Shown: piece by piece, positions 54,817-64,000 of the stretch | How positions within the stretch are numbered: position 1 is the first letter of the stretch | Layout of the letters: each line of letters opens with the position of its first letter | Assembly (NCBI RefSeq): GCF_001187725.1 | Contig: NZ_LGIQ01000009.1 | Location: forward strand, 934,547-998,546 | Direction of reading: 5' to 3' | DNA: 64,000 nucleotides | From: Brevibacillus reuszeri | GTDB taxonomy: Bacteria > Bacillota > Bacilli > Brevibacillales > Brevibacillaceae | Position numbers and translations under genes: made by a program | Notes under the pieces: generated by a model | The model's database searches: none | What the model was told of the DNA's origin: nothing | Seen by the model: the letters and a program-made list of their open reading frames with translations, nothing else

Positions 54817-55529
54817 GAAGACACCTTCTTCCTCTCCTCGTATTCCCGTTCGGAAATAGGATGGAAGCGAATCTTGTCACCTGAGCGCAAGAAGCTCGGG
54901 GAGTTTTCGTCTGGCTGAAACAAGCTTTGTGGTGTTCTCCCTATGATTTGCCATCCACCAGGGCTTTCAATCGAATAAATCCCTGTTTGCGAACCCCCAA
55001 TCCCAACACTCCCCATTGGTATAGAAAGCCGTGGTGAAGAACGTCTTGGTGTTGAGAGCCGCTCATCCATTCCCCCTAAATACGGAAAACCGGGAGCAAA
55101 TCCGATCATGTAGACCAGGTACTCTGCTGAAGCATGAATGGCGATGACCTCTTCGCTCGTGATACCGTTATGCTGTGCGACTACTTCCAAATCCGGTCCA
55201 AAGCTACCGCCATAGCAAACCGGAATTTCTACGAGTCTAGCCTCTCTCGCGTACCTTTCTGGAAGCTGTTCAGACATTTTCTTGAGAATTGCGAGGACAT
55301 GCTCGTAAGGTATGACATCACTACCAGGGTCAGAGAGAAGGATGGGATTATAATAGACCGTTACCGTAGTAAAGCCTGGTACGAATTCTACCATTCCGGG
55401 GAAAGGATTCTTCTGAAGGCACTCAGAAAACGTTACGACCTTCTCATGTGTCGTTTGATCAATGACGTCCCCTAGTTTGACAATGACACCCGAATCCCCA
55501 AGAGGAGAGAATTCATGGTTAGGCAACAT
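54813..55529 (-). CDS. pxpB: 5-oxoprolinase subunit B (KipI family)
   Basis: The start is the ATG at 55527-55529 after GGAGGGGG (238 residues). The AHS1 pattern is visible as FSPLGDSGVIVKLGD at the start, VVEIPVCYGG-like LVEIPVCYGGSFGPDL (about 98), YLVYMIGFAPGFPYLGGMD (about 135-155) and PRRSSPRLSIPMGSVGIGG (about 158-176). In B. subtilis the homologue KipI also inhibits the sporulation kinase KinA, but the linked pcp and pxpAC genes make the metabolic role primary here. It is the first gene of pxpBCA. Confidence 0.94.
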   Translation of the reverse strand: MLPNHEFSPLGDSGVIVKLGDVIDQTTHEKVVTFSECLQKNPFPGMVEFVPGFTTVTVYYNPILLSDPGSDVIPYEHVLAILKKMSEQLPERYAREARLVEIPVCYGGSFGPDLEVVAQHNGITSEEVIAIHASAEYLVYMIGFAPGFPYLGGMDERLSTPRRSSPRLSIPMGSVGIGGSQTGIYSIESPGGWQIIGRTPQSLFQPDENSPSFLRSGDKIRFHPISEREYEERKKVSS

Positions 55530-55574
55530 TTCCCCCTCCATTTCGATTATCGGTACTGTCACGTTACTTGGTTA

Positions 55575-55602
55575 GAAAAGAAAAGAGGAGCTACACTCCT
55601 CT
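55575..55602 (-). terminator. Terminator between pcp and pxpB
   Basis: AGAGGAG (55584-55590) pairs with CTCCTCT (55596-55602), followed by TTTTCTTTTC on the minus strand. Read-through or a separate promoter is needed for pxpBCA. Confidence 0.7.
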
Positions 55603-55605
55603 GGA

Positions 55606-56253
55606 TCAACTGATCTGTCCACCACTTACGACCATATCTTGCTCATGGGAAATGGCAGCCTCGATGGCCAAACGCAAGCCCTTTACAATCGTTTCCAGCG
55701 CCATGCTTGGTTGTCCCGATTGTCTGGCAGCTTGTTCAGGAAGGTATGGGATATGGATGAACCCTCCACGAATCGATGATTGATGCTCCGCAACGTAATG
55801 CATCAAGCCATAGAACAGATGGTTACAAACATACGTACCAGCCGTCTGTGAAATGGAAGCGGGAATTCCCTGCTGTTGCAAGTCATGAACCATCGACTTG
55901 ATCGGAAGTGTCGACCAGTAGGCAACTGGTCCATTCTCCACAATCGCCTTATCGATTGGCTGATTTCCTTCATTATCCGCAATTCGTGCATCATTTACAT
56001 TGATTGCGACGCGTTCGATGGAAAGATCACCACGCCCACCAGCTTGACCGATGCACAATACGATATCCGGCTTTGTCTCCTCAATCGCTTCATAGAGCTT
56101 CTCGATGGACTTCCCAAAAACCGTAGGAATTTGTCGTACCTCCACCTTGTATTGCTCTGACTCGATTTTCGCCAGCTCTTTTACCGACTCCCAAGCTGGA
56201 TTGATACTCTCACCCCCAAACGGGTCAAACCCGGTTACAAGAACGGTTGTCAT
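55606..56253 (-). CDS. pcp: Pyrrolidone-carboxylate peptidase (pyroglutamyl peptidase I)
   Basis: This 215-residue cysteine peptidase of family C15 has [19 protein letters not shown] at the N-terminus, the Glu of the triad in ...[15 protein letters not shown] region, the nucleophile in [18 protein letters not shown] (Cys about 143) and the His near [12 protein letters not shown] (about 166). It removes N-terminal pyroglutamate from peptides. The freed 5-oxoproline is the substrate of PxpABC encoded just downstream. The start overlaps the M14 gene stop by 4 bp. Confidence 0.96.
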   Translation of the reverse strand: MTTVLVTGFDPFGGESINPAWESVKELAKIESEQYKVEVRQIPTVFGKSIEKLYEAIEETKPDIVLCIGQAGGRGDLSIERVAINVNDARIADNEGNQPIDKAIVENGPVAYWSTLPIKSMVHDLQQQGIPASISQTAGTYVCNHLFYGLMHYVAEHQSSIRGGFIHIPYLPEQAARQSGQPSMALETIVKGLRLAIEAAISHEQDMVVSGGQIS

Positions 56254-59200
56254 GACATTTCTCCTCCTATCTGTATGGGGCGCATCCGTTTCATGTGGAT
56301 GCTATTTTGTTCATTTTGACGTAAAACAACTTGCGGACAAGCTGCCACACTGCCAAGTACAGCCCGGTTAAACACCTTATGTGTCTCTATGCAATCGAGC
56401 AGTGCCGTACCCTCTACCGTTTCATCTGCTGCCTCCGTAATCAAGTCAAGCGTTACCCACTGTGGAAAACGCGAAACCAGGGAAGTCGACGACTGATCAG
56501 GCTTCGTCGGCCAGCGATAAAATAACAACTCATGATCGTCTGGCAATGGGAAAATGGACGGCTCCCAATTATGTCCATATCGTCTATAGCGTTCCACATA
56601 ATGCTTGTTTTTGTTCCACAACTGCAGATTTTCCCGCATGCCATCCTCGGTTGCCCTCTGGATCGTATCAAGAGCCAGTGCATGTTGAGGATAAACAGCT
56701 CGATCCAGCTCGCGACCGATTCCATAGAAAAGCGATATCGGAACCCAATAAGATACAGGGAATCGCGGTGGACTGTTGTACCCTGCAAAAGGCTGCGTCC
56801 ATTCATGTGATGGAATTCCGTGATCATCAATAATGACATCAGGCATCCAGCGATAAAATAACAGGGGAACGACCCGTGATTCACCAAAAATACTCGGTTT
56901 AAAGCGATGATTCGTGTACTCCAGACCCACTGCATTATAGCGGGCAGCGTGATGCTTCCAAAACGGGTTGTCTTTTACCAGCTCCTGATGTAGTGCGATC
57001 CCATCCGGATTGGCAAAAGGAATCACGACCAGATTGAAACGAGTCAACCACTCCGCTTTTTCAGTAACCACTTCTTTTACGAGCTCACGGAGGGCAGGCA
57101 TACTAGACACCTCGTTCGGATGGTGCCCCGCTTCAATCAGCACAGTCGGCTTGTATAAAGTCAGCTTGTGCGTCGACACATACGAGGAAACAGGTGGTGT
57201 TGTGACCTCCACCGTATAAATCGGTCGACCTTCAAACGATTTTTCGACTTCCCAAATATGGACAGAGGGATGTGCAGCGAGTTCTGCCCAATCAGCAATG
57301 ACTGGAGCTTCCTTTGGCTCAGCCGGTGGAATCTCCCTCTCTTCGACCTTGCTTACCGTATTATTTGCCAGCAATAGGCGAGCATGTACAGGATGTGCTT
57401 GTTGCTCCTTAAAGTACAAATGAGTGGTGGCTACCGTGAGTGCTTGCTTCTCTTGATATTCCTTTACACGAATTGTCGCTTTTGGAGAAATACCCGTTTC
57501 AACTTGCACGAATGGACGGACAGCTCCCGGAGAGTTCCATGCCACACCAGTTTCTCTTTCACCCAGATAGGCATAGTAATCCAGCGTATAAAAGTAGATG
57601 TCCTCATGCAAGGCTTCCAGAGACGATATGGTTTCTTCATCAATGTCGAGTCGCTCTTCTTGCTCACTCATTACCACATTGACATCAATAGAGTAAAACA
57701 GTGGGACATCTCCTCGGTATGGCTCCTTTTGCTTTTTCAGGAGTGCCTCCGTTAACTCAGGCAAAAATTGCTGGGTATAAAATTGCCAAAATCTTTCACG
57801 ATCTGTAGGGATAGCATACTCGTATACAGTCCCGCCAGCGTTGATCGCAAGACCAGACGTCGTCGGATACGCTCGTTTCACTTGATCGGCGTACGGAACA
57901 GCAGATACGGGTACATCCAGTTGCCAGGTTCCCAGCAATTCCTCATTTTCTCCCCATACGTCCACTTGATAGGTCGTCGGCAGCAGTTCATTCATGACGA
58001 ATGAAATGTGGGTCAAGGAAATGCCTAACTCTTTTGCGAGTAGCTGATCAACCGGGTACAGCTCTTGTAACCAGCGGTGCGATAGCTCCATCCCATCCCT
58101 GCGTGATTCTCGTTGAAAAGAGATAGCCACGTGCTCGATCTTCTTCCCGGAATGCTGCAAAAGTGGAAGAATCGTTTCCTTTACCCAGCACAGGCCTGGT
58201 TTGAAAGCGGAGTGAATCTGTACCTGATGTTCCCTTTGTGGGAACATACGAGAAATTAGCTGACTCCAGCTTCGTTCCAGCGCACGTCGAATCTCGCTGG
58301 GCTCGGACAAAAAGGCAGTAATCACAAGTGGAGAGACAGTTTTTTCCCCATCAGCCATTTGTTGTGCGAGCGATTCCACCTTTTCTTGAAAGAGTTGTTC
58401 GATTTCGCTTCTCTCGCCTTTATCGCTCCATGTTTTCTCTATAAAAAGCGGAAAATCCTGCTGTGCTTTGTCGCTTTCCGCTGTTTTCTCCCACTCTCCA
58501 TACGTTCCACCTGTTTGGTATGGAGTTGCACTTCCGAAGTAATCCAGTGCCGAAACAACGGAACCTTCTTGCCCTGTGAAATGCATCACTCTGGCAGTAG
58601 CTTCACGCTCATCAGCCTTTATTTCGACCTCAGCTTGCGAGCTTATTTGATTTGGTTCGATGTGTAATGCAAATGTCAGCTCAGCTAATCGGTCGCATTC
58701 ACCTGTAAGCGGAAAACGCAGCCCTGTAGAAGCCAGCCCAATGCGAGCTGCAAAGCGTGCAGCGGATGTCACCGATGCGCTTGTCGTCAAGCCTGAAAAG
58801 AAGACATCTGTCTGATTTGTAACATCGATACGCCCTGCCTGATAAAATCCGGCAGTCGTCCACAAGTCCGTGAGATTGTCGAGCGGCACCGGACGATTCT
58901 CTGATGACTTTGTTTCAGAAACAGCCGCATTGGCTGGTAAAATCTCGATTTGCTCGACTGCTTGTCCATCAGCTTCGGTGTACAGATGTACCATGCTAGA
59001 GCTGCATTTCAATGCTTTCATTTTGAATTGCGAAGCACCCGCAGGCCAACTCGCTGCCATCCAGCGCAAAATCCGCGAAAGACTAGCTTCACTTCCGCCT
59101 ACGAAGTCGATCCGCTTCTTCTCCGAATGCAGCTGACAAGCTGCATCATCTAAACCGTATGCAGGATCAATAAAGATCGTGCACAACCAGTCTTCTTCAT

Positions 59201-59417
59201 TCGTTGCTTTTGCTCCAGCAGGTGTATCTATCGCGTAAATCTGTGGTAAATCGAGCTCACTGGTTTCCAGCCCCAGGCGGGCACAGAAATCTATCAAGCC
59301 TTCTACCACAATGCCCGTTTGCTGAAAAAATGTAACAGACAAGCAATCAGCTATTCCATCCTGATTTTGATCGCCAATCAACCCTGCAGTCGTAAAGATG
59401 TCACGTAGTCCTTTCAC
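56250..59417 (-). CDS. Very large M14-family metallocarboxypeptidase-like protein
   Basis: This 1055-residue protein has a carboxypeptidase domain near the C-terminus (about 720-1000): zinc motif [10 protein letters not shown] (His766, Glu769), then [15 protein letters not shown] (substrate-binding), and a likely third ligand in [12 protein letters not shown] (about 866). The first 700 residues are mostly beta-rich and unfamiliar. They contain two similar modules, LRDIFTTAG...[13 protein letters not shown] (about 3-60) and LTDLWTTAG...[13 protein letters not shown] (about 195-255). The first has a DQNQDGIAD loop like a calcium-binding dockerin loop. No signal peptide is seen. It lies 12 bp after the permease gene. 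Confidence 0.82.
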   Translation of the reverse strand: MKGLRDIFTTAGLIGDQNQDGIADCLSVTFFQQTGIVVEGLIDFCARLGLETSELDLPQIYAIDTPAGAKATNEEDWLCTIFIDPAYGLDDAACQLHSEKKRIDFVGGSEASLSRILRWMAASWPAGASQFKMKALKCSSSMVHLYTEADGQAVEQIEILPANAAVSETKSSENRPVPLDNLTDLWTTAGFYQAGRIDVTNQTDVFFSGLTTSASVTSAARFAARIGLASTGLRFPLTGECDRLAELTFALHIEPNQISSQAEVEIKADEREATARVMHFTGQEGSVVSALDYFGSATPYQTGGTYGEWEKTAESDKAQQDFPLFIEKTWSDKGERSEIEQLFQEKVESLAQQMADGEKTVSPLVITAFLSEPSEIRRALERSWSQLISRMFPQREHQVQIHSAFKPGLCWVKETILPLLQHSGKKIEHVAISFQRESRRDGMELSHRWLQELYPVDQLLAKELGISLTHISFVMNELLPTTYQVDVWGENEELLGTWQLDVPVSAVPYADQVKRAYPTTSGLAINAGGTVYEYAIPTDRERFWQFYTQQFLPELTEALLKKQKEPYRGDVPLFYSIDVNVVMSEQEERLDIDEETISSLEALHEDIYFYTLDYYAYLGERETGVAWNSPGAVRPFVQVETGISPKATIRVKEYQEKQALTVATTHLYFKEQQAHPVHARLLLANNTVSKVEEREIPPAEPKEAPVIADWAELAAHPSVHIWEVEKSFEGRPIYTVEVTTPPVSSYVSTHKLTLYKPTVLIEAGHHPNEVSSMPALRELVKEVVTEKAEWLTRFNLVVIPFANPDGIALHQELVKDNPFWKHHAARYNAVGLEYTNHRFKPSIFGESRVVPLLFYRWMPDVIIDDHGIPSHEWTQPFAGYNSPPRFPVSYWVPISLFYGIGRELDRAVYPQHALALDTIQRATEDGMRENLQLWNKNKHYVERYRRYGHNWEPSIFPLPDDHELLFYRWPTKPDQSSTSLVSRFPQWVTLDLITEAADETVEGTALLDCIETHKVFNRAVLGSVAACPQVVLRQNEQNSIHMKRMRPIQIGGEMS

Positions 59418-59429
59418 CTGTCTGCCTCC

Positions 59430-60341
59430 CTACACGCGCAAGTTAGGATCAAGCTCGTCACGGAGCCAATCTCCGAGCAAGTTAATACCAAATACCGTCA
59501 GCATGATCGCAATACCTGGGAAAGTAGCTACCCACCAGGCTGTTTCTAAATAGTTGCGACCATCTGCAAGCATGCCGCCCCACGTTGGAATCGATGGATC
59601 AACACCGAGTCCAATGAATGTCAAGGACGCTTCTAGCAAAATGTTAACCGCTACATTCAGCGTAGCCAGTACAATAATAGAAGAAAGAACATTCGGCAGA
59701 ACATGCTTTCTGATGATGCGCAGGTTCGTCGCACCTATTGCCTTCGCCGCTTGCACATACTCCATTTCTTTTACACTCATAACCTGACCTCGAACCAATC
59801 GGGCGAATCCGACCCAGTTGCTAATCCCCAATACGAGGATAAGCTTCCATAGCCCCGCCCCAAAAACCGTCATGACAATGATCGCAAACAAAATGAACGG
59901 AAAAGCAAGCTGGACATCTGCCAATCGCATTAAAAGATCATCAACCCAACGCCCGTAAAACCCGGCAATCAAGCCGAGAATGACGCCGATGACCATCGAG
60001 ATTAATACGGAAACGACACCTACGAGTAGCGAGACGCGTGCCCCATAAATAATTCTGCTGAGCAAATCGCGTCCAACCTGATCCGTTCCGAGGATATGCT
60101 CCGATTTTCCCGTAGCATCCATCCAGGATGGGGCTGTCAACCGAGCACGCAAATCCGCCTTGTCAGGAGTAGTTGGCGCCAGGACAGGTGCAAAAAGAGC
60201 TGATAACACTGCGATCAGGAGTAAAACCATCCCTGCCATCGCCCACGGATTACGAACAAAGCGTCTTCCCATCTTGTTCCATTTTCCACGTCTTTTTACT
60301 GGTGGATTCGTCTGATTGTTAGTAACTGCCGCTGTTGTCAT
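59430..60341 (-). CDS. Peptide ABC transporter permease (DppC type)
   Basis: This 303-residue protein has six membrane segments. It shows the N-terminal helix NPWAMAGMVLLLIAVLSALF (about 32-51), the loop ILGTDQVGRDLLSRIIYGARV (in part, about 83-100) and the EAA loop AAKAIGATNLRIIRKHVLPN. It forms the pore with the DppB-like partner, whose stop it overlaps by 4 bp. The system is distinct from the opp operon at 28.6-34.1 kb. Confidence 0.94.
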   Translation of the reverse strand: MTTAAVTNNQTNPPVKRRGKWNKMGRRFVRNPWAMAGMVLLLIAVLSALFAPVLAPTTPDKADLRARLTAPSWMDATGKSEHILGTDQVGRDLLSRIIYGARVSLLVGVVSVLISMVIGVILGLIAGFYGRWVDDLLMRLADVQLAFPFILFAIIVMTVFGAGLWKLILVLGISNWVGFARLVRGQVMSVKEMEYVQAAKAIGATNLRIIRKHVLPNVLSSIIVLATLNVAVNILLEASLTFIGLGVDPSIPTWGGMLADGRNYLETAWWVATFPGIAIMLTVFGINLLGDWLRDELDPNLRV

Positions 60342-61273
60342 TCGCTTTTTCCTCCCCCCTGCCTGATACGTGGATCAATAAAGCCATAACTGATATCAAC
60401 CAACAGGTTCACGAAAATCATCAAGAAGGACAAGATGATTACCGAGCCTTGAATCACTGGAAAATCACGCTGGGAAATCGCATCAATCAGCATTCGACCA
60501 ATCCCCGGCCAAGAAAAGACTTGTTCAATAATAACCGTACCACCGAGCAGTGTTCCGAATTGCAAGCCGATAAACGTGACCGTTGGAATCAGTGCGTTAC
60601 GTAAGCCATGCTTGATGATCACGATCCATTCCTTGATCCCTTTGGAACGAGCTGTATTAATGTATTGCTGATTCAAAACCTCCAGCATCGAAGAGCGGAC
60701 AAGGCGTGCCAGAATTCCTGACAAAATGAGACCAAGCGCCACAGAAGGCAGCACCAGATATTCCAGACCTTGATAGCCAGAAGCCGGGAACCAGCGAAGC
60801 TTTACAGCGAAGATAATGATCAGCATGATCCCGAGCCAAAAGTTCGGGAAGGAAATACCGAGCAAGGAGAAGATGCGGCCAAAAAAGTCGGCTACGCTTC
60901 CTCTGCGAACTGCAGAAATAATCCCGACAGGAATCGCAATTAAGAGGGCGACAAACATTCCGCCAAATGCGAGCAATAAAGTTGCCCCCATCTTCTCTTG
61001 CATCATTCCAATTACGCTCTCACCTGTACGAAACGAAGTACCCAAATTTCCTGTAAACATATCTTTCAAATACAGAGCGAACTGAATGTAAACGGGCTCA
61101 TCCAAGCCAAGGTTTTTACGCAATTCCTCAATGGCTTCTTTTGTAGGTTCGCCTGCCTGGAACATGATCGAAACCGGATCACCAGTCATACGAACGAGTA
61201 CAAAGATAACAAGAGTGATAGCAAGAACGACAAAAATACTATGTAGCAAGCGTCGAATCAAAAAGGTTGTCAT
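60338..61273 (-). CDS. Peptide ABC transporter permease (DppB type)
   Basis: This 311-residue protein has six membrane segments. It has the N-terminal FLIRRLLHSIFVVLAITLVIF helix (in part), the RMTGDPVSIMF segment, the EAA loop NTARSKGIKEWIVIIKHGLRNA (in part, about 205-225) and the conserved end DISYGFIDPRIRQGG. It is preceded by a strong hairpin that separates it from the binding-protein gene. Confidence 0.94.
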   Translation of the reverse strand: MTTFLIRRLLHSIFVVLAITLVIFVLVRMTGDPVSIMFQAGEPTKEAIEELRKNLGLDEPVYIQFALYLKDMFTGNLGTSFRTGESVIGMMQEKMGATLLLAFGGMFVALLIAIPVGIISAVRRGSVADFFGRIFSLLGISFPNFWLGIMLIIIFAVKLRWFPASGYQGLEYLVLPSVALGLILSGILARLVRSSMLEVLNQQYINTARSKGIKEWIVIIKHGLRNALIPTVTFIGLQFGTLLGGTVIIEQVFSWPGIGRMLIDAISQRDFPVIQGSVIILSFLMIFVNLLVDISYGFIDPRIRQGGGKSE

Positions 61274-61297
61274 CCCGCTCCTCCTTTTTCATAAATG

Positions 61298-61329
61298 AGG
61301 GGAATAGAAGAGACATCTTCTACTCCCCT
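61298..61329 (-). promoter_or_regulatory. Intercistronic hairpin without T-tract
   Basis: AGGGGAATAGAAGA (61298-61311) and TCTTCTACTCCCCT (61316-61329) pair with a single mismatch around a 4-nt loop. No T-run follows on the minus strand. Placed just after the binding-protein stop, it fits a stem that protects the upstream message or lowers permease expression. Confidence 0.65.
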
Positions 61330-61343
61330 GTTCAATCTGTTTC

Positions 61344-62927
61344 CTATTCTACCGATACCTCACGCAGATCGATGCGCTCATCTGCTGGAGGCTGGAATCC
61401 TTTTACGCGTTTGTTAACTGCCCACAGGTTGATGGTTTGGTACAGTGGTACTTCTGGTACCAGCTCATAAAGACGTTTGTTCAGCTCTTTGAAAGCTTCG
61501 AGACGTTTGTCTTGATCGAATGTGGAGCGTTCTGCTGCCAGTAATTCTTCTACTTTTTCATCATAGAAATCAGGGTTCCAGAACTCGCCTTTGTGATACA
61601 TCAGGTATGCTGTGTTGTCAAAGTCAAGCGTCCAGCCACCCCAACCGTTACGATACATATGGCCAGCTTTTCCGTTTGGAATCAGATCGGAAGTAAACGT
61701 CGAGGAATCAACCAGATTCAGTTTTACTTTCAAACCAACTTGACCCAATTGAAGCTCAATTGCTTGCGCCACTTCTTTAAAGGTTGCATCTGTACCTGGC
61801 AGGAAGAGCTCCAGCTCAGTTCCTTCTTTCACGCCAGCTTCAGTCAGCAATTGCTTTGCTTTTTCCGGATCGTACTGACGCAATGGAAGACTAGGATCAT
61901 GGCCGAAAGACATTTCACTTTGGAATGAATTCACGCGTTTACCATAGCCACCGAGCAATGTGTCGATGATCAAATCAGCATCGATCGCATAGGCAATCGC
62001 TTCACGTACTTTTACATTGTCAACTGGCTTCTTGGTTGTATCAAAACGCAGTGCATAAACAGTTGGGGAACCTACTTGCATCAGTTCCAGATCAGACATG
62101 CCTTTGATAGAGTCAGTTTGGCTGATCTCTACCTTTTTCATTACGTCAATCGCACCTGTTTGCATTTCTGCAAGACGAGTGGTTGCTTCTGGAATAAAGC
62201 GGAAGGTAACCTTGTCCAGCTTAGGCAGACCTTTTTTCCAGTAGTTCTCGTTTTTCACGAGTACCACTTTATTATCTTTTTCATAGCTTTCCATTTTGAA
62301 CGGACCAGTACCTACTGGATGAGTATTGAAGTACTCGTCCCCTTTTTCCTTGTAGTATTGTGGAGGAACGATGACACCACCGTAACCAGCCAGCTTTGTA
62401 ATCAGTACGGGATCCTTCTCTTTCAGAATCATGTTTACCGTAAACTCGTCTACTACTTCTACATGGTCAATCGAAGCGTAGTTTGCTTGTTGTGGTCCTT
62501 TTTTGCCTTCTTCTCCAAGTAGACGATCAAACGTAAATTTTACAGCTTCTGCATTGAATGGCTCGCCATTATGGAAGGTAACTCCTTGACGAAGCTTGAA
62601 TTGGAGTGTTTTGTCGTCTTTAAATTCCCAAGATTCAGCAAGTCCCGGCTGGAGCTTCAGATCTGTCGAACGTTCTACCAAGCCCTCGAATACAGATGTG
62701 GCTACTGTACTCCAGTCGAGCAGGAACGTATCGATTGGGTCCCAGGAATGCGGGTCGCCGTTAACACCGAGTGTCAGCTCGTTTTTTCCTGCCGCAGGCG
62801 CTGCAGTTTCTGTTTTTGGCTGCGGGTTCGCTTGTGTGCCAGAGTCCGCTGGCTTGCTTGCACATCCGCCAAGTGCGGCTGCAAGCACCAACAAAGCTGA
62901 GCACGCTGTGATACCTAACTTTTTCAA
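61344..62927 (-). CDS. Peptide ABC transporter substrate-binding lipoprotein (SBP family 5)
   Basis: This 527-residue protein begins at a TTG (62925-62927) after AGGGGGAT and overlaps the ATPase stop. The lipoprotein signal reads [15 protein letters not shown] (Cys about 22), followed by a short Ala/Thr/Pro linker. The family-5 signature is [20 protein letters not shown] (about 112-131), with [10 protein letters not shown] near 200. It is DppA/GsiB-like, and its place next to carboxypeptidase, pcp and pxp genes suggests peptide substrates. Confidence 0.93.
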   Translation of the reverse strand: MKKLGITACSALLVLAAALGGCASKPADSGTQANPQPKTETAAPAAGKNELTLGVNGDPHSWDPIDTFLLDWSTVATSVFEGLVERSTDLKLQPGLAESWEFKDDKTLQFKLRQGVTFHNGEPFNAEAVKFTFDRLLGEEGKKGPQQANYASIDHVEVVDEFTVNMILKEKDPVLITKLAGYGGVIVPPQYYKEKGDEYFNTHPVGTGPFKMESYEKDNKVVLVKNENYWKKGLPKLDKVTFRFIPEATTRLAEMQTGAIDVMKKVEISQTDSIKGMSDLELMQVGSPTVYALRFDTTKKPVDNVKVREAIAYAIDADLIIDTLLGGYGKRVNSFQSEMSFGHDPSLPLRQYDPEKAKQLLTEAGVKEGTELELFLPGTDATFKEVAQAIELQLGQVGLKVKLNLVDSSTFTSDLIPNGKAGHMYRNGWGGWTLDFDNTAYLMYHKGEFWNPDFYDEKVEELLAAERSTFDQDKRLEAFKELNKRLYELVPEVPLYQTINLWAVNKRVKGFQPPADERIDLREVSVE

Positions 62928-63979
62928 TTCAAATCCCCCTTGTTTGTTCTGATAGGCATGCTTTCATTTATATGGCAGCCGTCATCCATACCTATTAGAT
63001 TGTACAAATGACAAGCGACATATCGACCATCCCCCATGGAATGAAACTGGGGTTTTTCTGTTTTGCATATCTCCATACAATCAGGACATCGTGTATGAAA
63101 TGTACATCCACTAGGCGGGTTAGCCGGACTTGGTACATCACCGGTCAAAATGATTCGTTCACGCTTCATCTTCGGCTTGGCAATCGGAACCGCCGAGAGC
63201 AGGGAGCGTGTATACGGGTGAAGCGGCTCTTCATATAGGGCATTTTTCGGTGCCAGCTCTACCATGCGTCCCAAATACATCACACCGATGCGATCGCAAA
63301 AATGCTTGACCACGCTCAAGTTGTGGGAAATGAATATGTATGTAAGTCCATATTGCTTCTGTAAATCCCTCATCAGATTCAACACCTGCGATTGAATCGA
63401 TACATCCAGTGCGGAAACAGGCTCATCCGCCACAATCAGCTTGGGATTGAGCGAGAGGGCTCGTGCGATGCCGATCCGCTGACGTTGACCTCCACTGAAC
63501 TCATGTGGAAAGCGCTCAGCATTTTCTGGCTTCAAGCCCACGACCTGCATCAATTCCGCGACTTTCTCTTTGCGTTCCTTTGGTGTCGGATACAGATTGT
63601 AAATAATCATCGGCTCTTCAATGATGTCTCCGACTGTCATGCGTGGATTCAGAGAGGCAAACGGGTCCTGAAAAATGATTTGCAAATCCTTGCGTTTCAT
63701 TCTCATCTCATAGGAGCTAAGCTTTGCCAAATTTTCTCCCTGAAAAATGACGTCCCCTCCGCTGGGCTCGATCAAACGCAGGATTGCCCTGCCTGTCGTC
63801 GATTTCCCACAGCCCGATTCCCCGACAATTCCTAGCGTTTCGCCTTTATCAACCGAAAAGGAAATGTCGTCGACTGCTTTGACATGATTGGTTACCTTCT
63901 TTAACAATCCGCTGCGAATCGGGAAGTACTTCTTTAAGCCTTTCACTTCCAGCAAGGGTTTCGATTCAGACTTCTCCAC
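62924..63979 (-). CDS. Peptide ABC transporter ATP-binding protein (DppF/OppF type)
   Basis: This 351-residue ATPase starts at a GTG (63977-63979) after AAGGGG. Motifs are Walker [12 protein letters not shown] (about 54), Q-loop [14 protein letters not shown], signature [15 protein letters not shown] (about 165) and Walker [13 protein letters not shown]. The C-terminal Cys segment is [15 protein letters not shown] DppD partner gene is expected just beyond the right edge. The final 20 residues form a tail absent from most OppF proteins. Confidence 0.94.
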   Translation of the reverse strand: MEKSESKPLLEVKGLKKYFPIRSGLLKKVTNHVKAVDDISFSVDKGETLGIVGESGCGKSTTGRAILRLIEPSGGDVIFQGENLAKLSSYEMRMKRKDLQIIFQDPFASLNPRMTVGDIIEEPMIIYNLYPTPKERKEKVAELMQVVGLKPENAERFPHEFSGGQRQRIGIARALSLNPKLIVADEPVSALDVSIQSQVLNLMRDLQKQYGLTYIFISHNLSVVKHFCDRIGVMYLGRMVELAPKNALYEEPLHPYTRSLLSAVPIAKPKMKRERIILTGDVPSPANPPSGCTFHTRCPDCMEICKTEKPQFHSMGDGRYVACHLYNLIGMDDGCHINESMPIRTNKGDLN

Positions 63980-64000
63980 TTCTTTTCAACCCCTTTTCTC

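Noticed and set aside
1..64000. CRISPR arrays, insertion sequences, prophage, tRNA or rRNA genes
   Set aside because: No spaced direct repeats, transposase or integrase, phage genes or structural RNA signatures were recognised in the window.

Overview
The window looks like a chromosomal segment of an aerobic, spore-forming, low-to-moderate GC Firmicute of the Paenibacillaceae, most likely Brevibacillus. This rests on consistently strong AGGAGG-type ribosome binding sites, many GTG/TTG starts, a CtaB haem O synthase, a CdaS-like diadenylate cyclase, a YwaC-type alarmone synthetase and an unusually dense set of peptidase and peptide-uptake genes. The species is inferred from gene content only; no rRNA or tRNA gene was seen.

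Region 1 (1-4850): the left edge carries the start of a thiazole-containing bacteriocin maturation gene. Just upstream of it is the precursor, a 99-residue peptide of the heterocycloanthracin/sonorensin family with a strictly alternating Cys-Ser core. Upstream again, on the same strand, are a 35-codon ORF, an SDR-fold protein that has lost its catalytic Tyr/Lys, and an ECF sigma factor with no visible anti-sigma gene. A membrane cupredoxin and a small alarmone synthetase follow.

Region 2 (4918-7500): a MerR regulator, a SRPBCC/AHSA1 protein and a 14-TM MFS efflux pump form an operon whose promoter has the 19-bp spacer and central dyad typical of MerR activation.

Region 3 (7575-17890): a long propionyl-CoA/methylmalonyl-CoA operon contains a biotin carboxyl carrier, mutA, mutB, meaB, a carboxyltransferase, a second carrier that lacks its biotin lysine, and a biotin carboxylase. 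Its promoter carries three copies of one palindrome, and a TetR gene lies just upstream. This route would turn propionyl-CoA into succinyl-CoA.

Region 4 (17985-28450): a VanY-like lipoprotein, a bile acid:sodium symporter homologue, an orphan peptide-binding lipoprotein, MsrAB, and an operon of two S9 peptidases plus an M20 dipeptidase.

Region 5 (28587-35912): a complete oligopeptide ABC operon in the order oppB-C-D-F-A, divergent from an uncharacterised regulator. The regulator combines a GGDEF-like central domain with a C-terminal winged helix.

Region 6 (35997-48724): a three-gene haem-dependent oxidative N-demethylase (secondary amine demethylation) operon, an EamA exporter, a TetR regulator next to the debris of a luciferase-like oxidoreductase, ctaB, a 2-hydroxyacid dehydrogenase, a large OatA-like acyltransferase, a DinG-family Fe-S helicase, a Lin0512 protein and an alkyltransferase-like protein.

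Region 7 (48838-64000): PepF, an M29 aminopeptidase, a CdaS-like cyclase, then a long minus-strand peptide/pyroglutamate locus. From the right edge inward it runs dppF-like ATPase, binding protein, two permeases, a 1055-residue M14 carboxypeptidase-like enzyme, pyroglutamyl peptidase and the 5-oxoprolinase genes pxpB-pxpC-pxpA. The logic is that peptides are imported, trimmed from the C-terminus, freed of N-terminal pyroglutamate, and the 5-oxoproline is converted to glutamate. At least nine peptidases in 64 kb point to a proteolytic, amino-acid-based lifestyle.
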